64,000 bases of DNA from Tsukamurella paurometabola (GTDB taxonomy: Bacteria > Actinomycetota > Actinomycetes > Mycobacteriales > Mycobacteriaceae): positions 4,000,850 to 4,064,849 of the forward strand of contig NZ_LR131273.1 in the NCBI RefSeq assembly GCF_900631615.1. The letters are read 5' to 3'. Position 1 is the stretch's first letter; each line of letters opens with the position of its first letter. Below are positions 35,111 through 45,449 of this stretch, in pieces. The notes under the pieces are model-generated. The model had not been told where the DNA came from, searched no databases, and saw nothing but the letters and a program-made list of their open reading frames with translations. Position numbers and translations under genes: made by a program.

Positions 35111-35833
35111 TCAGTTCTCGAACGGCCAGCCCGTCACGACCTTGGGTCGCGGCGGGGCGTAGGTACGAACCTTGGAGGTCTTGAGGCCCATCCGCACGAG
35201 CCCCTCGGCGATCGTCACGGCGGAGCGGACACCGTCGACGATGGGGACGCCCGTTGCGGCGGATACCTTCTCCTCCAGCTCCGCCATCCCGCCGCAACCG
35301 AGACAGATCACCTCGGCACGGTCGCGTTCGACGGCCTCCCGCGCCTGCGCGACGATGGCCTCGACGGCCCGCTCCGGCTCGGACTCGAGCTCGAGGACGC
35401 CGAGCCCCGAGGCGCGGACCGAGGCGCACCGTGCGTCGAGGCCGGCCAGCTTGAGCCGGTCCTCGATGAGCGGGACCGTGCGGTCGAGCGTGGTGACCAC
35501 GGAGTACTTGTGGCCCAAGTACATCGCGGTCGAGGCGGCCGCCTCGGTGATGTCCACGACGGGCACCTCGAGTAGCTCCTGCAGGCCCTCGCGGCCGTGC
35601 TCGCCGTAACCGGCCTGGATCACCGCGTCGTACGGGCCGTCGTACCGCGTGATCGCGTCCATGACGGCGATCGCCGCGAGGTAGGACTCGAAGTTGCCCT
35701 CGCACGAGTCCGCGCCGAAGCGCGGTGTGATCCCGACGATCTCGGTGCCGGGCGAGGCCGCGGAGCGCGCCGACTCGGCGATCGCTGCGGTCATGGACTC
35801 GGTGGTGTTGACGTTGGCGACCAGAATGCGCAT
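35111..35833 (-). CDS. allantoin/hydantoin racemase-family protein lacking the first catalytic Cys
   Basis: The 240-aa protein matches the Asp/Glu-hydantoin racemase superfamily: MRILVANVNTTESMT, VVDITEAAA, VICLGCGGMAEL and VPIVDGVRSAV. Two cysteines normally act as the acid-base pair. The second is present (Cys180 in LGCGGM), but the first, normally in an ACFGDPG-like motif, is Gly75 (QAGYGEHG). A two-base racemase mechanism is therefore doubtful. One-Cys relatives such as arylmalonate decarboxylase have Gly at this place. AGGAG lies 8 bases before the ATG, 12 bases after the NCS1 permease gene. Confidence 0.85.
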   Translation of the reverse strand: MRILVANVNTTESMTAAIAESARSAASPGTEIVGITPRFGADSCEGNFESYLAAIAVMDAITRYDGPYDAVIQAGYGEHGREGLQELLEVPVVDITEAAASTAMYLGHKYSVVTTLDRTVPLIEDRLKLAGLDARCASVRASGLGVLELESEPERAVEAIVAQAREAVERDRAEVICLGCGGMAELEEKVSAATGVPIVDGVRSAVTIAEGLVRMGLKTSKVRTYAPPRPKVVTGWPFEN

Positions 35834-35844
35834 CGCGAGTACTC

Positions 35845-37386
35845 CTAGTGCTTGCTGGGAACGGCGATCGGCTCGCCGGAGACGTCGACGAACGGGCCCC
35901 GACGATCGGCGACCACCAGGTAGACGAGCGCGCCGAGGCCGGCGCCGATGAACCACGAATAGTTCGAGACGACGTGGAACGCGGGCACGAAGGCCATCAG
36001 CAGAGCCGCACCGGCGGTCGGCACCAGCGCGATCACGGCCCGCGGGTTCACCCCGCCCCGGTAGTAGTACGGAGCGTCGGGCAGATCGCAGTAGAGATCC
36101 GGAACGTTCACCCGGCTCTTGCGGATGAGCCAGTAGTCGGCCATGACGATGCCGAACAGGGGGCCGAGCAGCGCGCCGAGGCCACCGAGGAAGTAGGTGA
36201 TGACGACGGGCGAGTTGTACAGGTTCCAGGGCAGGATGACCAGGCCGATCACGCCGGAGATGAGTCCGGCTCGACGGAAGTTCAGATGCTTGGGGAACAG
36301 GTTGTTGAGTGCGTAGATCGGGGCGACGAAGTTCGCCATCAGGTTCACGGCCACGGTGAGGACGAGCAGCGCCAGGCAGGCCAGGACGAGCAGAAGCGTG
36401 TTCGGCACCGTCTTCACGATGTCGGCGGGTGACTCGATGACCTGCCCGTTGATCTTGAACTGCGCGCCCGCCAGCGTGATCACGATGGCGCCGAACAGCA
36501 GCATGTTGAGCGGGATGCCGAAGAAGTTGCCGCGCACGATGGACTTCTTCGAGGTCGCATTGCGGGTGAAGTCGCAGAAGTTGAGGACGAACGTGCCGTA
36601 GATGGCCACCCACAGGCTGGCGCCGCCCACGATCTGCAGCCACATGTCCAGGCCCGTCTTGGATTCGGGGGTCGTCCAGGCGATGGACCAGCCCGCCTTG
36701 CCGAGCATCCAGATCGCCAGCGCCGCCATCGTGATGAGGATGACCGGGCCGGCGAAGGCCTCGTACTTGCGGATCATCTCCATCCCGTAGCTGACGATCA
36801 CGAGCTGCACGACCCACAGCAGGAGGAAGGAGATCCAGCCCAGCGTCGAGAGTCCCAGGAATCGATTCTCATCGAGGGTCGTCGCGTCGGGCAGCACCGC
36901 GATGATGAGGATGCGGAGGACGACGGAGGCGAGGTAGGTCTGGATACCGAACCAGGCGATCGCGACGACGCCGCGGATCAGGGCGGGGATCTGGGCCCCG
37001 CGGATGCCGAACGAGATGCGGCTCATCACGGGGAAGGGCACTCCCGTCTTCTCCCCCATGAACCCGGACAGGTTGAGCAGCAGGAACAGGAAGACCCCTC
37101 CCAGACCCAGCGCCAGCAGGATCTGCCATCCCCCGAGGCCCAGCGCGAACAGGCCGATGGCGAAGGCGTAGTTGCCCAGACTGTGCACGTCGTTCGCCCA
37201 CAGGGTGAAGATGTTGTAGCCGCCCCACGTCCGGCCGGCCCGCTTGGTGGGAGCGAGATCCTGGTTGTAGAGGCCGGCACTGAGCCGGTTCAGGGCCTCC
37301 ACGTCCGGGACGTCCGCGACATCGGCGTCACCGAGCCGGATCGGATTCGCCTCCGCCGCGACGCGGGGGGTGAGTTCTTCTGTCAT
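35845..37386 (-). CDS. NCS1-family permease, probable allantoin or hydantoin transporter
   Basis: The 513-aa, twelve-helix protein is an NCS1 carrier: NQDLAPTKRAGRTWGGYNIFTLWANDVHS at helix 1, GVPFPVMSRISFGIRGAQIP, FCDFTRNATSKKSIVRGNFFGIP and LFGIVMADYWLIRKSRV. This family imports allantoin, hydantoins, uracil or purines. Location beside a hydantoin/allantoin-racemase homologue and allantoinase favours allantoin. The promoter and composite operator lie just upstream on the same strand. Confidence 0.9.
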   Translation of the reverse strand: MTEELTPRVAAEANPIRLGDADVADVPDVEALNRLSAGLYNQDLAPTKRAGRTWGGYNIFTLWANDVHSLGNYAFAIGLFALGLGGWQILLALGLGGVFLFLLLNLSGFMGEKTGVPFPVMSRISFGIRGAQIPALIRGVVAIAWFGIQTYLASVVLRILIIAVLPDATTLDENRFLGLSTLGWISFLLLWVVQLVIVSYGMEMIRKYEAFAGPVILITMAALAIWMLGKAGWSIAWTTPESKTGLDMWLQIVGGASLWVAIYGTFVLNFCDFTRNATSKKSIVRGNFFGIPLNMLLFGAIVITLAGAQFKINGQVIESPADIVKTVPNTLLLVLACLALLVLTVAVNLMANFVAPIYALNNLFPKHLNFRRAGLISGVIGLVILPWNLYNSPVVITYFLGGLGALLGPLFGIVMADYWLIRKSRVNVPDLYCDLPDAPYYYRGGVNPRAVIALVPTAGAALLMAFVPAFHVVSNYSWFIGAGLGALVYLVVADRRGPFVDVSGEPIAVPSKH

Positions 37387-37424
37387 GCTGGGCCTTCATT
37401 CTCGCTGGCTGACCGCTCGAATCT

Positions 37425-37450
37425 TTTCCGTTGTGCGGAAATGCTGTTCC
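37425..37450. promoter_or_regulatory. composite purine-regulon operator (NCS1 permease)
   Basis: TTTCCG-N5-CGGAAA (37425-37441) is a perfect dyad, and CGGAA is followed after 6 bases by TTCC (37447-37450). This is the full three-half-site form. On the minus strand it lies just downstream of the predicted transcription start. Confidence 0.68.
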
Positions 37451-37462
37451 ACTGGTAGCGAT

Positions 37463-37492
37463 AAGTAAGACCTATCTCAGCGACTCTGTCAA
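37463..37492 (-). promoter_or_regulatory. promoter of the NCS1 permease operon
   Basis: On the minus strand a perfect TTGACA (37492-37487) is followed after 18 bases by TTACTT (37468-37463). Transcription would start near 37456, directly before the operator. Confidence 0.5.
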
Positions 37493-37543
37493 GGCCCATG
37501 TCGCATGTCGGAATATGATCGTCACACGCCGGAAACGGTGATC

Positions 37544-37573
37544 TTGACTAGTGGCGCAGGTCACACCTACTGT
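37544..37573 (+). promoter_or_regulatory. promoter of allantoinase
   Basis: TTGACT (37544-37549), 18 bases, then TACTGT (37568-37573). The region also contains a perfect dyad GGTCAC-N7-GTGACC (37559-37577) overlapping the spacer and -10, which could bind another regulator. Confidence 0.5.
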
Positions 37574-37590
37574 GACCGCAGGATCGAGAC

Positions 37591-37613
37591 GAAATTCCGC
37601 GACTCGGAATTTC
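37591..37613. promoter_or_regulatory. purine-regulon operator (allantoinase)
   Basis: A perfect 9-base dyad, GAAATTCCG-N5-CGGAATTTC, lies between the predicted transcription start and the ribosome-binding site of allB. It has the TTCCG-N5-CGGAA core of the other sites but no third TTCC half-site at +6. Confidence 0.7.
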
Positions 37614-37631
37614 GAGCGAAGGAGAACCCGC

Positions 37632-38981
37632 ATGAGCACCGACACCGCCGAGTACGACCTGGTGGTCCGCGGCCGCCGCATCGTCACGACCGCCGGAACG
37701 GTCGCACGCGAAGTCGGCATCCGCGACGGCCGGGTCGTGGCGATCGAGCCGCTCGGCAACGGCCTACCCGGCCGTGAAGTCGTCGAACTGACCGACGAGC
37801 AGGTGATGATCCCCGGCCTGGTCGACACCCACGTGCACGTCAACGAGCCGGGGCGCACCGAGTGGGAGGGCTTCGAGTCCGCTACCAAGGCAGCGGCCGC
37901 GGGCGCCGTCACGACGCTCGTCGATATGCCGCTCAACTCGATCCCGCCCACCGTCGACCGCGAAGCCCTGCGCCTCAAGCGCGAGGTGGCCGGCCCCAAG
38001 GCGTACATCGACGTCGGCTTCTGGGGCGGTGCCGTCCCCGGCAACAAGGGGCAGCTGCGCGGCCTGCACGACGACGGGGTGTTCGGTTTCAAGTGCTTCC
38101 TGCTGCACTCCGGGGTCGACGAGTTCCCCGCCCTGAGCGTCGACGAGATGCAGGAGGACATGGCCGAACTCGCCACGTTCGATTCGTTGATGATCGTGCA
38201 CGCGGAGGACGCGTGCTCGATCGATCACGCGCCCGAGCCGACCGGAGCGGACTACGCCGGGTTCCTCGCCTCGCGCCCGCGCGGCGCGGAGAACAAGGCC
38301 ATCGCCGATGTCATCGAGCGCGCCCGGTGGACGGGTGCCCGCGCCCACGTGCTGCACCTCTCGTCGTCCGACGCGCTCCCCATGATCGCGAGCGCCCGCC
38401 GCGACGGGGTCAAGCTCACCGTCGAGACCTGTCCGCACTACCTCACCCTGCTGGCCGAGGAGATCCCCGCCGGGGGCACCGCGTACAAGTGCTGCCCCCC
38501 GATCCGCGAGGCGTCGAACCGGGAACTCCTGTGGCAGGGCCTGTTGGACGGCACGATCGACTGCATCGTCTCCGACCACTCCCCCTCGACGATCGACCTC
38601 AAGGACGTCGAGAACGGTGACTTCGGCGTCGCCTGGGGCGGCGTGGCGTCGCTCCAGCTCGGTCTCCAGCTGATCTGGACCGAGGCCAAGAAGCGTGGGA
38701 TCGCCCTCGAGCAGGTGCTCGAGTGGATGTCGGCGAATCCGGCGAAGCTGGCCGGGATGACGCGCAAGGGCCGCATCGCGCTCGGCTTCGATGCCGACTT
38801 CGCGATCTTCGAACCCGAGGCCGCGCAGGTCGTCGACGTGCACCGCCTGCACCACAAGAACGCGATCTCGCCCTACGACGGTCGTGCACTCGCAGGCGTG
38901 GTCACCGGGACCTGGCTGCGCGGGGAGAAGGTCGACTTCGAGACGCCGCACGGCCGCCTCCTGCGCCGCGGCGAGGCCTGA
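37632..38981 (+). CDS. allB: allantoinase
   Basis: AllB (449 aa) hydrolyses allantoin to allantoate. Cyclic-amidohydrolase features are visible: PGLVDTHVHVNEPG (HxH zinc ligands), GFKCFLLHSG with the lysine normally carboxylated to bridge two metals, VHAEDACSIDH, ARAHVLHLSSSDA and IVSDHSPS (Asp). The sequence TLVDMPLNSIPPT is typical of allantoinase rather than dihydroorotase. ATG 37632 has AAGGAGA upstream. It is transcribed alone, divergent from the NCS1 permease gene. Confidence 0.95.
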   Translation: MSTDTAEYDLVVRGRRIVTTAGTVAREVGIRDGRVVAIEPLGNGLPGREVVELTDEQVMIPGLVDTHVHVNEPGRTEWEGFESATKAAAAGAVTTLVDMPLNSIPPTVDREALRLKREVAGPKAYIDVGFWGGAVPGNKGQLRGLHDDGVFGFKCFLLHSGVDEFPALSVDEMQEDMAELATFDSLMIVHAEDACSIDHAPEPTGADYAGFLASRPRGAENKAIADVIERARWTGARAHVLHLSSSDALPMIASARRDGVKLTVETCPHYLTLLAEEIPAGGTAYKCCPPIREASNRELLWQGLLDGTIDCIVSDHSPSTIDLKDVENGDFGVAWGGVASLQLGLQLIWTEAKKRGIALEQVLEWMSANPAKLAGMTRKGRIALGFDADFAIFEPEAAQVVDVHRLHHKNAISPYDGRALAGVVTGTWLRGEKVDFETPHGRLLRRGEA

Positions 38982-39012
38982 CCACCGGGATCCGCCGACG
39001 GGTGGGCGCGAC

Positions 39013-40923
39013 CTACGGGCGGCTCGCCAGGATCTGGCTGAGGTAGTCCGGGGTTCCGTCGATGCGCTGCAGGTGCGGGTACCGCAGACCCCCGTGATAA
39101 TCGATCTCCACGGTCCGCGTCTGGTCGAAGTCCTTCACCTGCAGCCTGATCGGCGTTGGACTCGTCTTGGCGGCCTCGATCGCGGTCTGCATCGTGGCCT
39201 GGGAGTACGCGGCGTCGTTGACCGATAGCACCGTCATACCCGTGCCCACCTTCGCCCGGAACGCGGGGCCGTCCCACCGCACATCGGTCACCTTGCCCGT
39301 CGCCGACACGTTCAGACCGATGGAGTAGGTGTAGTTCGCAGCCCCCTCCGCCGCCTTCATCTGGGCCGCGAGGAAAGCGCCCGGGTTGTTGTCGTACACC
39401 AACTTCCACCCGGTCTTCTCCACGCTCGACGCGAACGACTCCCTACCGTCGAGGCGGTCCCGCAGGTACGTGGCCCAATCGTCGGCGACCACCCCGTTCA
39501 GCGCCGCCACCACCGCGTCGAAGTCGTACGTGTTCTGCTTCTGCCACGTGCCACCATCGACATCGAAGAAGCCGCGAGCGAAATCGTCGAGCGACTTGGT
39601 GTTGCCCGTCAGTTCGCGGATGCGCGCGTCCACGCCGAGCCACACGAGCTGACCACCCTGGTAGTAATCCTCGCTGAGCTGCCACGACCGGTACGGCTTG
39701 GTGCGCCGCTGCGCGATGATCGGGTCGTTCGTGGTGTCCTGCAGGGAACGCCAGCTGAGCCCCGGGCGGCCGTCGGTGTAGGTGGCGACCACCGAAGCCA
39801 GTGCGTCACGGGAGACCTCCGGCGACCGCAGTCCCGCCCGTCCGGTGAGCACATTGCCCCAGTACTGCGTCTGTCCCTCGTACACCCACATGAGGCTGTC
39901 CTGCATCGGGGTGTTGAAGTCGGGGGTCCACAGATCGGCGGGCCGCCGGAACTTGCCGTTCCAGGAGTGGGTGTACTCGTGGCCGAGCAGATCGTCGCTC
40001 CCCACCTCGGGATTCCACCCGGTGAAGTAGTCGGTCGGCTGGCCGTTCTCACTGGACCGCTGGTGTTCCAGTCCGTTGGAGCTCAGCTGGTCCGAGAGCG
40101 AAAGCAGGAAGTCGTAGTGGTCGTAGTGCTGCGACCCGTAGAGCTTGACCGCCTGCTGAACGAGCGCCCTGTGCTGCTCGATGTGCTCGGGCTTGGCGTC
40201 GAGCTGCTCGGGCGCGTCGGCGAACACCTGGAGCCGCACCGGCACGTCCGCGCCCGGAGCCAGGTCGATCTGCTTGTGGAACCGGCCCGCGTAGACGGGC
40301 GAATCGACGAGGACGTCGAGCGGGACGGTGCGGTAGTCGACGGTGTCCCCGCGCCGGCCGGCGACGTCGAGTGCGGTGCCGGCCTCGAAGCCCGGCGGGT
40401 AGGTGACGCTGGCGGTGAACGGGATCTCACTCGCGGGCTTCCCCTTCGGGTACAGGAGCACGGCGTTCCACTGCAGGTTGAGCATGTTCGGCGTCATCAC
40501 GACGCGTCCCTGGGAGCTGTCGGTGGGCGTGAGGTACGAGAACGCCGCGTCGACGGTGTCGACCCCGTCGGGCACCGTGACCTTCAGGGCGTACACGTTG
40601 AGCGGATCACGCTTCCACTCCAACTTCTTCCCGCCACCGGTGAAGGTGATGCCGGCGATCTTGTCGATGGGGCCGGACGGGGAGTGGTTCCCCGGCAGCC
40701 ATTGCGGGTACAGCAGGGTCAGTTCACCCGCGCGGGCGGGGATGGACTGCTTCACGCCGATGATGCGCTGCGGAAGGTTCGTCACGTCGACCGCCACCGA
40801 AATCGGCTGCTGTTCCCCCGCGCCCCCTTCCGGGCGGTCCGGCGAGCCGCAGGCGAGCAGACCCACCAGCAGGACGATCACGACGCTGACGGCACTGAGG
40901 CCTCGAATCCTGGACACCGGCAC
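39013..40923 (-). CDS. M61-family metallopeptidase lipoprotein with PDZ domain
   Basis: The 636-aa protein has a signal peptide with lipobox LLAC (Cys25), then the M61 N-terminal beta domain (YPQWLPGNHSPSGPIDKIAG), a zinc site H315-E316-x2-H319 (GHEYTHSWNGK) with the third-ligand helix WVYEGQTQYWG, and a C-terminal PDZ-like segment (about residues 560-615). M61 glycyl aminopeptidases cleave N-terminal Gly/Ala. It should act at the outer face of the membrane. No operon partner is evident. It reads away from the purine genes. Confidence 0.9.
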   Translation of the reverse strand: MPVSRIRGLSAVSVVIVLLVGLLACGSPDRPEGGAGEQQPISVAVDVTNLPQRIIGVKQSIPARAGELTLLYPQWLPGNHSPSGPIDKIAGITFTGGGKKLEWKRDPLNVYALKVTVPDGVDTVDAAFSYLTPTDSSQGRVVMTPNMLNLQWNAVLLYPKGKPASEIPFTASVTYPPGFEAGTALDVAGRRGDTVDYRTVPLDVLVDSPVYAGRFHKQIDLAPGADVPVRLQVFADAPEQLDAKPEHIEQHRALVQQAVKLYGSQHYDHYDFLLSLSDQLSSNGLEHQRSSENGQPTDYFTGWNPEVGSDDLLGHEYTHSWNGKFRRPADLWTPDFNTPMQDSLMWVYEGQTQYWGNVLTGRAGLRSPEVSRDALASVVATYTDGRPGLSWRSLQDTTNDPIIAQRRTKPYRSWQLSEDYYQGGQLVWLGVDARIRELTGNTKSLDDFARGFFDVDGGTWQKQNTYDFDAVVAALNGVVADDWATYLRDRLDGRESFASSVEKTGWKLVYDNNPGAFLAAQMKAAEGAANYTYSIGLNVSATGKVTDVRWDGPAFRAKVGTGMTVLSVNDAAYSQATMQTAIEAAKTSPTPIRLQVKDFDQTRTVEIDYHGGLRYPHLQRIDGTPDYLSQILASRP

Positions 40924-41083
40924 TCCCGACTCCCGCAGACAATTTCGTTGATCCTACAAAAGAGATCGGGTCCTCGCTGCCCGAGAACCGATGGGATCCA
41001 CTCCGGGCACCGGTTTCTCGACAACCGCCCACGAAGACACGGTCTCGACGTACTGCTTCACCGCCGGGGGGCGGAGAAACGGA

Positions 41084-41619
41084 ATGGATCCACATGTCCG
41101 GACGGACGACGAGCCACGCGCGCGGGCGGCCCGAGCCGCGACTCCCGCCGGGCGAACCCCGCCCGTGTCCGCAGGCCCGCTCCGGTTCGCGATCTGCGTC
41201 GTGGCGATCTTCGCGGTCGTCTTCACCGGCGGTGCGATCATCAGCCTGCCGACGAGCACCCGAGCCTACTTCGGTGCGCCCACGTGCGGCTTCGTCGCCA
41301 TGCAGCGGGCGGACCTGTGCCGCCACGAGCACAGCAGCGGCGGCCCGGGCGGATCCCGGGGACGCAACGAGTACAGGGAAACGTTGCTGCCCAGCGGAAT
41401 CGTCCCGCACGAGGTGGCGGCGACGACCGGGCGGGTCACCGTGTCGAATTACGACGAGATGCGCGACATCCGTCGCGGCGCGATCCGCCTGAACCTCATC
41501 GCCTCATCGCCGAAGTCGTCGCACTCGTCATCGGCCTCCTCATGGCGCGTTCTCTGATCAGGCGCGCCATCGCGCGACTCCGCGCTCGCACCGCCGGGGC
41601 GCAGTCGAGCCTCGGCTAG
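41084..41619 (+). pseudogene. two-helix membrane protein gene broken by an 8-base duplication
   Basis: A good GGAG ribosome-binding site (41073-41076) precedes ATG 41084. The frame gives a cytoplasmic N-terminus, a membrane helix (FAICVVAIFAVVFTGGAIISL) and an outside part with CGFVAMQRADLC. At 41495-41510 CTCATCGC occurs twice in tandem. Removing one copy restores a second helix (LIAEVVALVIGLLMARSLI) and a basic tail ending at the stop at 41617-41619, making 175 aa. As read, the frame instead continues in Ser-rich sequence to a stop at 41557. It matches the protein at 18682-19209 in plan. Confidence 0.75.
41495..41510. repeat. 8-base tandem duplication (CTCATCGC x2)
   Basis: Two perfect adjacent copies, 41495-41502 and 41503-41510, inside the membrane-protein gene at 41084-41619. 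The duplication adds 8 bases and shifts the frame; one copy gives an uninterrupted protein. Confidence 0.85.
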
Positions 41620-42251
41620 AGCGTGCCCTTGGTCGACGGGACGCCGGTGACGCGGGGGTCGGGCTCGACGGCGGCGCGCAGCGCGCGCGCGACGGCCTTG
41701 AACTCCGCCTCGGTGATGTGGTGCGGATCACGGCCGTAGAGCACGCGGACGTGCAGCGCGATCCGGGCGTTCATGGCGAGCGACTCGAAGACGTGCCGGT
41801 TGATCACCGTCGAGTACGGAACGCCGGGGTAGCCGCCGATCACCGAGCTCACCAGGTAGTCGGGCTCGCCGGTGTGGACCGCGTAAGGACGCCCGGAGAC
41901 GTCCACGGAGGCGTGCGCCAGCGTCTCGTCCATGGGGATGAAGCAGTCGCCGAACCGGCGGATACCCTTCTTGTCGCCCAACGCCTCCGCGATCGCCTGA
42001 CCGAGCACGATCGCGGTGTCCTCGACGGTGTGGTGGGCGTCGATCTCGACGTCGCCCTTGGCCTGCACCGTCAGGTCGAAGCTGCCGTGCTGGCCGAACG
42101 CCGTGAGCATGTGATCGAAGAAGGGGACGCCGGTGGCGATCTCAGTGGTGCCGGTGCCGTCGAGGTTGATCTCGACCACGATGGAGGATTCCTTCGTGGT
42201 GCGCTCGATGCGGGCGATCCGGGCGGTCGGTCGGTCAGTCATCGCGGTCAC
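41616..42251 (-). CDS. hisB: imidazoleglycerol-phosphate dehydratase
   Basis: HisB (211 aa) dehydrates IGP to imidazole-acetol phosphate. The Mn-binding repeats are present: [18 protein letters not shown]-type and [19 protein letters not shown], and [14 protein letters not shown]. It is monofunctional (no phosphatase domain). The GTG at 42251 directly follows the hisC stop; an ATG at 42242 is an alternative start. The stop codon overlaps that of the convergent broken gene. Confidence 0.96.
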   Translation of the reverse strand: MTAMTDRPTARIARIERTTKESSIVVEINLDGTGTTEIATGVPFFDHMLTAFGQHGSFDLTVQAKGDVEIDAHHTVEDTAIVLGQAIAEALGDKKGIRRFGDCFIPMDETLAHASVDVSGRPYAVHTGEPDYLVSSVIGGYPGVPYSTVINRHVFESLAMNARIALHVRVLYGRDPHHITEAEFKAVARALRAAVEPDPRVTGVPSTKGTL

Positions 42252-44710
<2,459 letters not shown>

Positions 44711-44719
44711 GGCTCCATT

Positions 44720-45385
44720 CTATGGGTCCGGTGCCACCGGGTTTCCGGCCAGGGCATCGACCACCTCCGCGGTCTCCACCACCTCCACGCCGATCAGCCG
44801 GAGGTCGTCGAGACGCTGCTCGGTCGCCTGCGACGTCGCATCCGCGACGACCGCCGCCCGGTAGTCCCGCTCGGAGGCGTCGAACAGCGTCGCCCGCGGG
44901 CAATTGGGTAGATTGCACCCCGCCACGACCACCGTGTCGACGCCGAGGCCGCGCAGGTGCCCGTCCAGTGGAGTCCGGTGGAACGCCGACCACCGCGGCT
45001 TGAACAGCACCACCTCCGCGGCGCCCACCTCCTGCGGTGCCCCCGAGAGCAGCAGCTCCGGGTCGAGCCGGGCGCCGAGCAACTCCTCGGGCACCTCGGC
45101 GCCCCTGCTGCCGGGCGCCGCGATCCGCGCCCCCGCCTCCACGGCGGACCGTCGGACGGGGTCGACGTCGGATCCGCCGGGCACGTACAGGCGGACCACG
45201 TGCACGACGGGCCGACCGGCCCCGCGGAAGGCCGCGGCGAGGCGAGCCATCGCCGGGACCAGCCCCGCCGTCCCCGGGATCGGCGTGGGCCCGTGGACGA
45301 AGTCGTTCTGGACGTCGATGAGGACGAGCGCGGACCGATCCCAGTGCGGCGCCGTGTAGTCGGTCGAGGATGTGGAGGCCGTCAC
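44720..45385 (-). CDS. isochorismatase-family cysteine hydrolase
   Basis: The 221-aa protein has the family core: ALVLIDVQNDFVHG (catalytic Asp), VLFKPRWSAFHRTPLDGHLRGLG (Lys) and VVAGCNLPNCPRATLFDASERDY (nucleophilic Cys). It hydrolyses an amide or enol ether of unknown identity. It is the first gene of the hisDCB run. GTG at 45385 is preferred; an ATG at 45451 would add 22 residues and overlap the start of the divergent acyltransferase gene. Confidence 0.85.
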   Translation of the reverse strand: MTASTSSTDYTAPHWDRSALVLIDVQNDFVHGPTPIPGTAGLVPAMARLAAAFRGAGRPVVHVVRLYVPGGSDVDPVRRSAVEAGARIAAPGSRGAEVPEELLGARLDPELLLSGAPQEVGAAEVVLFKPRWSAFHRTPLDGHLRGLGVDTVVVAGCNLPNCPRATLFDASERDYRAAVVADATSQATEQRLDDLRLIGVEVVETAEVVDALAGNPVAPDP

Positions 45386-45449
45386 AGCTCCATCCTGCCC
45401 CACGACTTCGCCTCCCGGCGAGACCTGACGGTCCGGTAAGTTATCCGCC

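Noticed and set aside
37559-37577. GGTCAC-N7-GTGACC as a CRP site
   Set aside because: The half-sites are in the reverse order of the TGTGA-N6-TCACA consensus and the spacer differs; left only as an unassigned dyad.
21657-37631. Purine block as a mobile genomic island
   Set aside because: No integrase, transposase, tRNA or flanking direct repeats are visible, and codon style matches the neighbours by eye; an insertion relative to mycobacteria is possible but a mobile element is not supported.
41495-41510. Programmed ribosomal frameshift in the 41084 gene
   Set aside because: The frame break is fully explained by an 8-base tandem duplication; no slippery sequence with downstream structure is needed.
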